From Clostridia bacterium (GTDB taxonomy: Bacteria > Bacillota > Clostridia > Christensenellales > CAG-138): 54,370 bases of DNA. This document shows, in pieces, positions 16,819 to 24,803 of the stretch. The stretch is from positions 1-54,370 of the forward strand of contig JAFXVP010000020.1 of the NCBI GenBank assembly GCA_017524445.1, in the 5' to 3' direction. The notes under the pieces are model-generated. The model had not been told where the DNA came from, ran no database searches, and saw nothing but the letters and a program-made list of their open reading frames with translations. Every line of letters starts with the position of its first letter. Position 1 is the stretch's first letter. The position numbers and the translations under genes were made by a program.

Positions 16819-18012
16819 ATGAAGCCTGCTGCGATACTGGACATCGGCAGTTCGAAGGTGGTATGTCTTTCGGGCAGCGTTTTGGATAAAGGCGGCATCG
16901 TCGTGCACGGTGCCGGTGTTTCCACATGCGACGGATATCTCGAAGACAGCTTCCCGGACAAGCAGAGTCTCAGGGACGCCATCGTCGACGCAATCCAGAA
17001 AGCGGAACAGGAATCGCGCACACGCATTCGTGAGGTCGCCCTGACGGTCCCGGTCACGTTCTCGAAGCTTGTGCTTTCGGACATGACGCTGACGCTCGGC
17101 GAACATCCGCGCGTCGTCGATCCGACGGACGTCGACCGGCTGATCGAGCTATCCTTCCGGAAGATCGAAACGCCTCCGGGGCATGTGCTGATGCACAGCA
17201 CACCCGTCTTCTTTCTCGTCGACGGCGTATCTTCGTCAGAGCTGCCGCAGGGCGTAATGACCGAAGAGATCTCTGGGCTCATCGCGCATATGTTCGTGCG
17301 CGAGGACTACATCGAAACAATCCAGAACGCGCTGGATGATCTCGGGATCGAGATCTCGATGTGCGTGAGCGCCGCCTTGGGCGAAGCGACGATGCTGATC
17401 CCCGAGGAAGAGCGCGTCCGCCCCGCCGTACTGATCGACGTCGGCTACCGGCAGACGGACATCTGCGTGATCGAAAACGCCGCGCTGACCGGCATCGTTT
17501 CGATCCCGATGGGCGGCTACCAGTTCGCTTCGGACCTTGCGTTCGGTCTGGACGTCACGCTGCAGTCTGCGGAGCAGGCAAAGCGGCGGTTCGTCTTCTC
17601 GCTCGATTACGGGGACAAGACGGAGATCCTCCGTTCCGATACCGCGACGAAACGCGTGGAGAACAGCACGATCGCATACATCATCGAGGCGCGCGCAAAC
17701 GACCTTGCGGATCACATCCGTGAGGAGCTCGACCGGCTGCAGGTCAATCTGGAGACACGCCCGATCGTGTATCTTTCCGGCGGCGGACTTCTGATGATGC
17801 GCGGATCGCTCGACTTTCTCAAGAAAGCGCTGGGCTTTCCGATCAAGCGAGACATGCCGTGGACGCCGCGGCTCTCCTCGCCCAACTACTGCAGCGCGTT
17901 CGGCGCTCTGAACTTTGTCCTTCGCGCAAACCGCGCCGAGGACCGTCCGGTCGAGCAGAAGCCGGATGAAAAATCATTCCTGCAAAAATTGAAGGATTTC
18001 TTCATGAAATAA
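16819..18012 (+). CDS. ftsA: Cell division protein FtsA
   Basis: Actin-like ATPase that tethers FtsZ to the membrane. 397 residues from ATG 16819, set by the GGAGG site 6 nt upstream. Seen: phosphate-1 motif ILDIGSSKVVCL, SHS2/1C domain region around residues 85-165, phosphate-2 VLIDVGYRQTDICV, adenosine motif VYLSGGGLLMMRG, and a C-terminal amphipathic helix LQKLKDFFMK for membrane binding after a flexible linker. Followed by ftsZ after 21 nt, a classic pair. Somewhat shorter than the Bacillus homologue but complete. Confidence 0.95.
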   Translation: MKPAAILDIGSSKVVCLSGSVLDKGGIVVHGAGVSTCDGYLEDSFPDKQSLRDAIVDAIQKAEQESRTRIREVALTVPVTFSKLVLSDMTLTLGEHPRVVDPTDVDRLIELSFRKIETPPGHVLMHSTPVFFLVDGVSSSELPQGVMTEEISGLIAHMFVREDYIETIQNALDDLGIEISMCVSAALGEATMLIPEEERVRPAVLIDVGYRQTDICVIENAALTGIVSIPMGGYQFASDLAFGLDVTLQSAEQAKRRFVFSLDYGDKTEILRSDTATKRVENSTIAYIIEARANDLADHIREELDRLQVNLETRPIVYLSGGGLLMMRGSLDFLKKALGFPIKRDMPWTPRLSSPNYCSAFGALNFVLRANRAEDRPVEQKPDEKSFLQKLKDFFMK

Positions 18013-18033
18013 ACAAAGGGGGAACCACCATCC

Positions 18034-19269
18034 ATGTTCGAAACCAATGTAGAAAGCACCAACTTTGCTCAGATCCGGGTCGTCGGCGTCGGCGGCGCGG
18101 GCTGCAACGCGATCAACCGCATGGTCCAGTACGGTCTGCAGGGCGTGGAGTTTATCGCAGTCAACACCGATAAGCAGGCGCTCGCTTTAAGCGCCGGACA
18201 GAAAAAGATCCAGATCGGCGAAAAGCTGACCAAGGGTCTCGGCGCGGGCGCAGATCCCGAGATCGGCCGCAAGGCAGCGGAAGAAAGCCGTGATACGATC
18301 ATCGAAGCGCTCAAGGGCAGCGACATGATCTTCATCACCGCCGGTATGGGCGGCGGCACGGGCACCGGCGCTGCCGCGGTCATCGCGGACGCCGCAAAGG
18401 AGCTCGGCATTCTGACCGTCGGTGTTGTGACCAAGCCGTTCACGTTCGAAGGCCGCGTACGCATGCGCAACGCGGAACAGGGCATTGAAACGCTGAAGCC
18501 CGCAGTCGATACGCTCATCACGATCCCGAACGACAAGCTCATTTCGCTGGTTGGCAAGTCCAGTCTTCCCGACGCGCTCCGCGTTGCGGACGACGTACTC
18601 CGTCAGGGCATCCAGGGCATTTCCGATCTGATCGCAGTCCCGGCCATGATCAACCTCGACTTTGCGGACGTCAAGACGATCATGAAGGAAAAGGGCATGG
18701 CGCATATGGGTATCGGTTCCGCCGTCGGCGAAAAGCGCGCAAGCGAAGCCGCGCGGCAGGCGGTCGAAAGTCCGCTTCTCGAGACCTCCATCAAGGGCGC
18801 AAAGGGCATCCTGATGAACATCACCGGCGGCAGCGATCTGTCGCTGCTCGAAGTCAACGAAGCGGCTGAAATCATCGCCGAGAACGCCGATCCCGAAGCG
18901 AACATCATCTTCGGCGCGGACATCGACGAGAGCATGGGCGACACGCTTCGCATCACCGTCATTGCGACCGGCTTCGACCGTGCGGATCCCGATAAGAGCG
19001 ACCTCAAGATGGGCGGAGCGCCCGCAAGGCGCAGCTTTGCGGAACCCCGCATGTTCGGCGGTGCGGCGCCGCAGCCCGGCCCCGCTTCCGCGCAGAACGC
19101 ATTCTCCGCGCGTCCTTATGCGGATCCCGAATCGGCACAGGAGCCGGAACCCGAACCCGAGAGAAAGCCTGCCGAGCCGCTGTATCGCGATCCCTCCGCA
19201 GGCGTCCGTCGGGACTACGGCGAGCGTCCCGCAAACAAGCTGGACATCCCCGCCTTCCTGCGCAAGTAA
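18034..19269 (+). CDS. ftsZ: Cell division protein FtsZ
   Basis: Tubulin-like GTPase that forms the division ring. 411 residues. GTP-binding tubulin signature [16 protein letters not shown] near residue 108, N-terminal [15 protein letters not shown]7 loop [11 protein letters not shown]; a proline-glutamate-rich linker (about 330-395) and the C-terminal tail DIPAFLRK that binds FtsA. Strong AAAGGGGG ribosome site. A terminator follows directly, so ftsA-ftsZ form a two-gene unit here, separate from murC at 11-12 kb. Confidence 0.98.
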   Translation: MFETNVESTNFAQIRVVGVGGAGCNAINRMVQYGLQGVEFIAVNTDKQALALSAGQKKIQIGEKLTKGLGAGADPEIGRKAAEESRDTIIEALKGSDMIFITAGMGGGTGTGAAAVIADAAKELGILTVGVVTKPFTFEGRVRMRNAEQGIETLKPAVDTLITIPNDKLISLVGKSSLPDALRVADDVLRQGIQGISDLIAVPAMINLDFADVKTIMKEKGMAHMGIGSAVGEKRASEAARQAVESPLLETSIKGAKGILMNITGGSDLSLLEVNEAAEIIAENADPEANIIFGADIDESMGDTLRITVIATGFDRADPDKSDLKMGGAPARRSFAEPRMFGGAAPQPGPASAQNAFSARPYADPESAQEPEPEPERKPAEPLYRDPSAGVRRDYGERPANKLDIPAFLRK

Positions 19270-19274
19270 AAGAC

Positions 19275-19309
19275 AACGGGCAGATAACGCATCTGCCCGT
19301 TCTTCTTTT
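19275..19309 (+). terminator. ftsZ terminator
   Basis: Perfect 11-bp stem AACGGGCAGAT/ATCTGCCCGTT (19275-19285, 19291-19301), 5-nt loop, then CTTCTTTTT. It also lies at the 3' end of the opposing comEC-like gene. Confidence 0.9.
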
Positions 19310-20496
19310 TATACCAGAAACCAAAGAACGATCGAAACCGTCAATAGCCCGAGTCCGATCCACGGCGGACGCTTCCGATTTCGAAGCAGCAGCGGCGAGC
19401 ACAGCAGCAGCGCGAGATAGTACAGCACGATCACCGCGGGATGCGGCCCAGGCAGGCGCAGTGCCGGAACGTCCAGGTTTTGCGCGACGATCGCGATCAG
19501 CTTGATTGCGCCGTACGCCGGATAGGACAGAACGGCGGCGACGTGCGGCAACAGTCCGTACAAAAGAACGGACATGAATCCAAAGAGCAGCAGGATCGGC
19601 ATCGTCGGGATGAGCACGATCGAAAGCGGGATCGAGATCCACGCGAGCGACTGAAAATAATACGCGGTCAGCGGCAGCATCCCGATCATCGCCGTCGCCG
19701 CGCCGATCAGCGCGCGGGCGATCAGCGAACCGCGAAGCGGCTTCGGAAGCGATCTTCGGAGCTTTCCCGCAAACAGCACCATGCCGGTCATCGCCGCGAA
19801 CGAAAGCTGAAAGCCGACCGTTTCATACGCGAACGGTTCGCAGAGAAGCGTCATTGCAAAGGCAAAGCACAGCACGGACGGCATATCCGCCTTGCGCTCG
19901 CGCAGTTCAGACAGCTTCAGCGCGATCAGCGTAAATGCCGCGCGAAGAACGGACGCCGTAAATCCCGTGACCGCGCAGAGAAACAGCAGGACGAGCGACA
20001 GCGCGCCGAACGACAGCAGCTTCTTTTCCGTGCGGATGAACCGGCCGATCATGCCGACAAGGATCGTGACGTGCAGGCCCGAGACCGCGAACAGATGCAA
20101 GAGTCCGCTTTGCGCGTACTGCGCATATTCCGCTGCAGTCATCGCCGTGTGATCGCCGAGCAGGATCCCCCGCCCCGCCGCGGCCTCGTCGCGAAACAGC
20201 GCGTCCGCGTTGGCAAGGAGGCTGCCGCGCAGGTTCGACAAAAACGACGCGACCTGTCCGTCCGGCAGTTCCGTCGGCAAAAGCACGATGCGAACGAGCA
20301 CCGCGAACGCGGCAATCGGCAGCAAAAAGAACGCGCTTTTCCTGTGCAGCAAAAACGCGGCAATGGGGATCAGTACCGCGCAGACGATCAAAAGAACCCG
20401 ATCCGGCGCAAGCGATCCGAGGATCGCCGCGAGGATCGCGCCGAGCGCAGCGCCCGCCATCGGACGCGTATGGAACCACGGTCTTCTTTCTGTCAT
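19309..20496 (-). CDS. ComEC/Rec2-type competence channel protein lacking the metallo-beta-lactamase domain
   Basis: 395-residue polytopic membrane protein with the ComEC competence domain: GLLHLFAVSGLHVTILVGM and FTASVLRAAFTLIALKLSE are family hallmarks, with about ten membrane helices. Full ComEC proteins are 700-800 residues and add an N-terminal OB domain and C-terminal metallo-beta-lactamase; both are reduced or absent here. A separate lipoprotein at 47319-48248 has just such a lactamase domain. The start MTERRPWFHTRP at 20496 has no ribosome site and sits 6 nt from a -10 box (leaderless prediction). Role: single-stranded DNA import across the membrane, by family. Confidence 0.85.
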   Translation of the reverse strand: MTERRPWFHTRPMAGAALGAILAAILGSLAPDRVLLIVCAVLIPIAAFLLHRKSAFFLLPIAAFAVLVRIVLLPTELPDGQVASFLSNLRGSLLANADALFRDEAAAGRGILLGDHTAMTAAEYAQYAQSGLLHLFAVSGLHVTILVGMIGRFIRTEKKLLSFGALSLVLLFLCAVTGFTASVLRAAFTLIALKLSELRERKADMPSVLCFAFAMTLLCEPFAYETVGFQLSFAAMTGMVLFAGKLRRSLPKPLRGSLIARALIGAATAMIGMLPLTAYYFQSLAWISIPLSIVLIPTMPILLLFGFMSVLLYGLLPHVAAVLSYPAYGAIKLIAIVAQNLDVPALRLPGPHPAVIVLYYLALLLCSPLLLRNRKRPPWIGLGLLTVSIVLWFLV

Positions 20497-20502
20497 GCCG
20501 AC

Positions 20503-20531
20503 AGTATAACAGACAATTTTCGACATTTCAA
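20503..20531 (-). promoter_or_regulatory. Leaderless promoter of the comEC-like gene
   Basis: Minus-strand TTGAAA (20526-20531), 17-nt spacer, TATACT (20503-20508), then 6 nt to the ATG at 20496. Confidence 0.65.
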
Positions 20532-20550
20532 CGATTTGGGAGGAATCAAT

Positions 20551-21267
20551 ATGAACACACTTCGCGAATACATCGATCACGCAAAAAAGATCGTCTTCCT
20601 CGGCGGCGCAGGATTGAGCACCGAAAGCGGCATCCCGGATTTCCGTTCGAGCGACGGCGTCTTCAAGGCGGTCAAGGCGTACGGCGTGCCGCCGGAAACG
20701 CTGCTGTCCATCGACTTTTTTGAGGACTACCCAGAGATCTTCTACGATTATTACAAGAAGTTCCTGATCTATCCCGACGCAAAGCCGAACAACGCGCACA
20801 AGGCGCTGGCAAAGCTTGAGGAGATGGGCAAGCTCAACGCCGTCGTGACGCAGAACATCGACGGTCTGCATCAGGCGGCGGGAAGCAAGCACGTCTGCGA
20901 GCTGCACGGAAGCGTCTACCGCAATCACTGCACAAAATGCCGCAGGTTCTATTCGCTTGATCAGATCATGCGGATGCAGGGCGTGCCGACCTGCGAATGC
21001 GGCGGGATCATCAAGCCGGACGTCGTGCTGTACGGCGAAGGGCTCGACAATTCGGTCGTGACCGACGCTATCCGCAGCATCCGCGAGGCGGACACGATGA
21101 TCGTCGGCGGCACGTCGCTTGCGGTGTATCCCGCGGCGGGGCTCATCGACTACTTCCGCGGCGACACGCTGATCGTGATCAATCTCTCCGCAACGCCGCG
21201 CGACCGCCAGGCGACGCTTTGCGTGCATGAAAAGATCGGCGAAGCGTTATCCTATCTTTTGGATTGA
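20551..21267 (+). CDS. cobB: NAD-dependent protein deacylase (sirtuin)
   Basis: 238-residue Sir2 enzyme that removes acyl groups from lysines using NAD+. NAD site FLGGAGLSTESGIPDFRS at residues 15-32, QNIDGLHQAAGS, catalytic His in ELHGSVY, and a structural zinc site of two Cys pairs (CTKC and CEC followed by GG). The tail TSLAVYPAAG and VINLS match class U/bacterial sirtuins. ATG 20551 after GGGAGGA. Divergent from the comEC-like gene; mrp follows but has its own promoter. Confidence 0.93.
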   Translation: MNTLREYIDHAKKIVFLGGAGLSTESGIPDFRSSDGVFKAVKAYGVPPETLLSIDFFEDYPEIFYDYYKKFLIYPDAKPNNAHKALAKLEEMGKLNAVVTQNIDGLHQAAGSKHVCELHGSVYRNHCTKCRRFYSLDQIMRMQGVPTCECGGIIKPDVVLYGEGLDNSVVTDAIRSIREADTMIVGGTSLAVYPAAGLIDYFRGDTLIVINLSATPRDRQATLCVHEKIGEALSYLLD

Positions 21268-21291
21268 CTTTCCCGAAAAGTCGGTTATAAT
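21264..21291 (+). promoter_or_regulatory. mrp promoter
   Basis: TTGACT (21264-21269), 16-nt spacer, TATAAT (21286-21291). The -35 overlaps the cobB stop codon. Predicted start near 21298. Confidence 0.8.
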
Positions 21292-21300
21292 GAGATGGAC

Positions 21301-21357
21301 GCGGAGCGCCGATGCGCTCCGCAATACTATGCGGATTGACGCCCATTAAACGGCGTC
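21301..21357 (+). other. Two hairpins in the mrp mRNA leader
   Basis: Perfect 9-bp stem GCGGAGCGC/GCGCTCCGC (21301-21309, 21314-21322) would sit almost at the 5' end of the transcript; a second stem GACGCC/GGCGTC (21338-21343, 21352-21357) precedes the ribosome site. No U-run, so not a simple terminator. Confidence 0.5.
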
Positions 21358-21376
21358 GGAAAGGAATCATCCATTC

Positions 21377-22201
21377 ATGAGCGAATGCACCCATGACTGC
21401 AGCAGCTGCGCGCAGAACTGCTCCGAGCGTACGGAGGAAAACGATTTCCGCGCAAAGCTGAACAACTTCTCCTCGGTGAAAAAAGTCATTGCCGTTCTGT
21501 CCGGCAAGGGCGGCGTCGGCAAATCGCTGGTCACGTCCCTGCTTGCCGTCAACGCCATGCGCAACGGCGATCACGTCGCCATCCTCGACGCGGACATCAC
21601 GGGACCGTCGATCCCGAACGCGTTCGGCGTACACGAAAAGGCGACCGGCAGCGACATCGGTATCTTCCCCGTCACCTCGAAGCTCGGCGTCGACATGATG
21701 TCCATCAACCTGCTGCTCGAAAATGAGACCGACCCCGTCGTCTGGCGCGGACCGATCATTGCCGGGACCGTCAAGCAGTTCTGGACCGACGTCATCTGGA
21801 AGGACGTCGATATCATGTTCATCGACATGCCGCCGGGAACGGGCGACGTGCCGCTGACCGTGTTCCAGTCGCTGCCGATCGACGGCGTCGTCGTCGTCAC
21901 CTCTCCGCAGGAGCTCGTCGGCATGGTCGTGCAGAAGGCGGTCAACATGGCGAACATGATGAACATCCCCGTGCTCGGCGTGGTTGAAAACTACAGCTAT
22001 TTCGAGTGCCCCGACTGCGGCAAGCGGCATAAGCTGTTCGGCGAAAGCCACATCGAAAAGATCGCGGCGGAAAACGGCGTCAAAACCGTCTGCCGCATCC
22101 CGATCAATCCGAAGCTTGCCGCCGCGTGCGACGCGGGACTGATCGAGCTGTATGAAGGCGACTGGCTGAACGACCTGACGGTCAAAATCGAAACGCTATG
22201 A
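21377..22201 (+). CDS. Mrp/NBP35-type Fe-S cluster carrier ATPase
   Basis: P-loop ATPase that carries and transfers iron-sulfur clusters. 274 residues: an N-terminal cysteine cluster (Cys 4, 8, 11 and 15), deviant Walker A VLSGKGGVGKSLVTSLL near residue 43, DADITGPSIPNAFG, MPPGTGDVPLTVFQSLP, and a C-terminal CPDCGK pair that holds a bridging cluster in dimers. The N-terminal cysteine cluster is a NBP35-like trait. Overlaps the next gene by ATGA, implying coupled translation with a Cys-rich redox protein. Confidence 0.93.
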   Translation: MSECTHDCSSCAQNCSERTEENDFRAKLNNFSSVKKVIAVLSGKGGVGKSLVTSLLAVNAMRNGDHVAILDADITGPSIPNAFGVHEKATGSDIGIFPVTSKLGVDMMSINLLLENETDPVVWRGPIIAGTVKQFWTDVIWKDVDIMFIDMPPGTGDVPLTVFQSLPIDGVVVVTSPQELVGMVVQKAVNMANMMNIPVLGVVENYSYFECPDCGKRHKLFGESHIEKIAAENGVKTVCRIPINPKLAAACDAGLIELYEGDWLNDLTVKIETL

Positions 22202-22647
22202 CACACGAAGAACTTGCCTTGCAGTATTTCACGGACGGCGCGAACTGCGCGCAGGCGATTGTGATGGCGTTCCACGAGGAGCTCGGCATGGACGAAAAGA
22301 CCGCCGCGCGGCTTGCCTCCTCCTTCGGCGGCGGCATCGGCCGACTTCGCGAGGTCTGCGGCGCGGTGTCCGGCATGATGATGGTCTACGGTTACCTGAA
22401 GGGCTACGACGATCTCAACGATCCCGACGCCAAGAAAGCGCACTATGAAAACGTACAGGCGCTTGCGAACGCGTTCCGTGCGGAGAACGGCTCGATCATT
22501 TGCCGCGAGCTTCTGTCGCTGAAAAAGAACGAGAACAGCGATCCCGCCCCCACCCCGCGCGCATCGAGCGCGTTTCACGCGCGTCCGTGCTTCGGCTTTG
22601 TAGCGACCGCCGCGCGGCTTCTGGATGAAAAGCTGAAAACCGAATAA
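22198..22647 (+). CDS. C_GCAxxG_C_C family redox protein
   Basis: 149 residues. The name-giving cysteine pattern is visible: GANCAQAIVMAF, then FGGGIGRLREVCGAVSGMMM, then ICRELL and a late RPCFGF. Family members are thought to be redox-active or cluster-handling; the reaction is unknown. The ATG overlaps the mrp stop, so it is likely to work with Mrp, for example in Fe-S or thiol chemistry. A segment near PAPTPRASSAFHARP is Pro/Ala-rich and unlike the family core. A strong terminator follows. Confidence 0.85.
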   Translation: MTHEELALQYFTDGANCAQAIVMAFHEELGMDEKTAARLASSFGGGIGRLREVCGAVSGMMMVYGYLKGYDDLNDPDAKKAHYENVQALANAFRAENGSIICRELLSLKKNENSDPAPTPRASSAFHARPCFGFVATAARLLDEKLKTE

Positions 22648-22653
22648 AAGCCG

Positions 22654-22680
22654 AAAACGGGCATTCGTGCCCGTTTTTAT
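22654..22680 (+). terminator. Terminator of the mrp unit
   Basis: 10-bp stem AAAACGGGCA/TGCCCGTTTT (22654-22663, 22668-22677), TTCG loop, T-run. Confidence 0.92.
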
Positions 22681-22685
22681 TTCAT

Positions 22686-22757
22686 TTGACTTTCCGCCCG
22701 TTCATGGTATAATCGAATCAAAGGAAACCGAATATAATCGAATCAAAGGAAACCGAA
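22686..22757 (+). promoter_or_regulatory. Aminotransferase promoter with duplicated -10 leader segment
   Basis: TTGACT (22686-22691), 16-nt spacer, TATAAT (22708-22713). A perfect 25-bp tandem repeat (22708-22732 and 22733-22757) copies the -10 box and the sequence down to the ribosome site, leaving a second TATAAT at 22733-22738. Confidence 0.8.
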
Positions 22758-22768
22758 AGGAGACGTTT

Positions 22769-24055
22769 ATGATCCCGTATTCTCAGTTGGACAAGCCCGC
22801 CCTTGAAGCGGAGCTCAGAACCGTTACCGAAGCATATAAAGCCGTCAAAGCAAAGGGGCTGAATCTTGACATGTCGCGCGGCAAGCCCGGCAAAGAGCAG
22901 CTCGATCTTTCCAACGACATGCTGAAGATGCTTTCCGACCGTGAGGACTGCTATGACGACGCGCTCGACGTCTGCAACTACGGCAACCTTGCCGGTATTC
23001 CGTCGGCAAGAAAGTTCTTCGGCGAGCTGCTCGACGTGAAGCCCTCCGAGGTCATCGTCGGCGGCAGCGCTTCGCTGCAGCTCATGTACAATCTGATCTC
23101 CACGGCGTTTTCGCACGGGCTTCTGCACAGCCCCGAGCCGTGGTGCAAGCGCGGAAAGGTGCGTTTTCTCTGCCCCTCTCCCGGCTACGACCGGCATTTC
23201 CGCGTCACGGAATTCTTCGGCATGGAGCTGATCCCGATTGCCATGACCGAAGAGGGTCCTGACATGGACGCCGTGCTGCAGTGGATCAAGGATCCGACCG
23301 TGCTCGGCATCTGGTGCGTTCCGAAGTATTCGAACCCGGACGGCATCATCTATTCGCGCCGCGTCATCCACGCGCTTGCATCTATGAAACCCGCTGCGCC
23401 GGACTTCGCGCTGATGTGGGACAACGCGTACTGCATCCACGAGTTCGACGGCGATTACGTTCCGTTCCCGGACATTCTGAAGCTCTGCGCCGAATACGGC
23501 AACGCGGACATGGTCTATGAATTCGCGTCCACCTCGAAGGTCACCTTCCCCGGCGCGGGCATTTCCTGCATGTGCGCAAGCGAAGCGAATATCGCGTACT
23601 TTATGAAGACGCTCGGCGTGCAGATCATCAGCTTCGACAAGGTCAATCAGCTTCGCCACGTGCGCTTTTTGAAGGACAAGCCCACGACGCTCGCGCTGAT
23701 GAAACAGCATGCAAAGATCTTAAAACCGCGGTTCGACGCCGTCTGCGACGCGCTCGACCGTGAGATCGTTTCCCGCGGGATCGGCCGCTACAACCGTCCG
23801 AAGGGCGGATACTTTATCAGTCTTTACGCCATGCCGCAGACCGCGAAGCGCGCGCTGCAGCTCGTCAAGGAAGCCGGCGTCACGATGACGCCCGCCGGCG
23901 CGACCTATCCGTACGGACAGGATCCGTTCGACAGCAATATCCGCATAGCGCCGACGCTGCCGCCCGTCGAAGAGCTCACCGAAGCGATCAACGTCCTCTG
24001 CCTGTGTCTCCGGATCGCTGCGCTCGAACAGCTTCTGCAATCCGTTGCCGAATAA
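22769..24055 (+). CDS. Aspartate aminotransferase, class I subgroup Ic type
   Basis: PLP enzyme moving the amino group between aspartate and 2-oxoglutarate. 428 residues. The N-terminal LDMSRGKPGKEQLDLS and NYGNLAGIPSARKF, together with the PLP lysine in FASTSKVTFPGAG, are typical of the compact Corynebacterium-type aspartate aminotransferases. GIWCVPKYSNPDG and MWDNAYCIHEF hold the cofactor-contacting Asn, Asp and Tyr. ATG 22769 follows AAAGGAGA. Single-gene unit with its own promoter and, 24 nt after the stop, the promoter of the next gene. Confidence 0.9.
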   Translation: MIPYSQLDKPALEAELRTVTEAYKAVKAKGLNLDMSRGKPGKEQLDLSNDMLKMLSDREDCYDDALDVCNYGNLAGIPSARKFFGELLDVKPSEVIVGGSASLQLMYNLISTAFSHGLLHSPEPWCKRGKVRFLCPSPGYDRHFRVTEFFGMELIPIAMTEEGPDMDAVLQWIKDPTVLGIWCVPKYSNPDGIIYSRRVIHALASMKPAAPDFALMWDNAYCIHEFDGDYVPFPDILKLCAEYGNADMVYEFASTSKVTFPGAGISCMCASEANIAYFMKTLGVQIISFDKVNQLRHVRFLKDKPTTLALMKQHAKILKPRFDAVCDALDREIVSRGIGRYNRPKGGYFISLYAMPQTAKRALQLVKEAGVTMTPAGATYPYGQDPFDSNIRIAPTLPPVEELTEAINVLCLCLRIAALEQLLQSVAE

Positions 24056-24078
24056 CGGAGAAAAAAGAGAGAAATCCT

Positions 24079-24107
24079 TTGACACGGGTGGCTCCGTCCG
24101 CTATAAT
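24079..24107 (+). promoter_or_regulatory. Consensus promoter of the coiled-coil membrane gene
   Basis: TTGACA (24079-24084), 17-nt spacer, TATAAT (24102-24107), a perfect sigma-A match. Confidence 0.9.
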
Positions 24108-24147
24108 AGAACCGTAAATCATATATTCTGATCGGGAGGAGAATCGT

Positions 24148-24723
24148 ATGGAACTGAAAGACCAAATCCTGCAGACCAAAGAGCGCAAAAAAGGCTTTCT
24201 GAAAGCAATGCCGGAATCGACGCGGACACAGGTCGACACCTTTGTCAAGCTTGACAAGATCGCCAAGAATTACTGGATCATCATCGTTTGCGGCGTCGTG
24301 ATCGCCCTGCTCGGCTATCTGATGGGCTGTCTGAGCAAAGCCCCCGGCTCCTGGGTCCTGAACCTTATCCCCGCGGCGCTTTTGATCGTCGTCTGCGTGT
24401 TCGCTTCGCTATGGATCAAGTCCCTGACAAACAAGGCGAAGAAAGCGATCTCACTCGGCATCCCGGATTACATCGAAGAGCTCCAGTCCATCGACGCGCG
24501 TCTGCTCGGTCTTGAAAAAGCCGAAAAAGCACGTGTCGAAGCGGAAAAAGAAGAAGCAAGGGCGAAAGCCCGTGCGGAGGCCGCACAGCGCGACGCGGAG
24601 CTTGCGCTCCAGAAGCAGCAGGAAGCGATGCAGGACGCTGCAAAGGCGGCGCAGAACGCGGCAAAAGCAGCGCAGGAAGCCGTTCCGCAGTCCGTGGAAG
24701 CACCTACGCCCATGGAACAGTGA
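24148..24723 (+). CDS. Membrane protein with two helices and a C-terminal coiled coil
   Basis: 191 residues, no family recognised. A charged N-terminal 40 residues, two membrane helices (about 43-62, YWIIIVCGVVIALLGYLMG; and about 72-92, NLIPAALLIVVCVFASLW), then a long charged alanine/glutamate helix (about 115-185, rich in EKARVEAEKEEARAKA) and a short Pro-rich tail. Both ends of the protein are probably cytoplasmic. The consensus promoter and GGGAGGAG site suggest high expression. Function unknown; a scaffold or cell-envelope role would be speculation. Confidence 0.8.
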   Translation: MELKDQILQTKERKKGFLKAMPESTRTQVDTFVKLDKIAKNYWIIIVCGVVIALLGYLMGCLSKAPGSWVLNLIPAALLIVVCVFASLWIKSLTNKAKKAISLGIPDYIEELQSIDARLLGLEKAEKARVEAEKEEARAKARAEAAQRDAELALQKQQEAMQDAAKAAQNAAKAAQEAVPQSVEAPTPMEQ

Positions 24724-24731
24724 TCTCACGC

Positions 24732-24755
24732 AAAAAGGTCTCCTCTTCGGAGACC
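24732..24755 (-). terminator. Terminator of the AAA-CYTH gene
   Basis: Minus-strand stem GGTCTCC/GGAGACC with 5-nt loop followed by TTTTTG. Confidence 0.8.
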
Positions 24756-24770
24756 CGATATACAGGATTC

Positions 24771-24803
24771 GACCCGTCGGTTCAGCCGGCGGGTCGTTGT
24801 TTA
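24771..24803 (+). terminator. Terminator of the coiled-coil membrane gene
   Basis: 10-bp stem GACCCGTCGG/CCGGCGGGTC (one G-U) with TTCAG loop, then GTTGTTTATC. Confidence 0.65.

Noticed and set aside
19441..20550. Long in-frame extension ahead of the sirtuin start
   Set aside because: It lies antisense to the comEC-like gene; the real start with GGGAGGA is at 20551.
22708..22757. CRISPR-like repeat
   Set aside because: Only two adjacent copies with no spacer; a tandem duplication of the promoter region.
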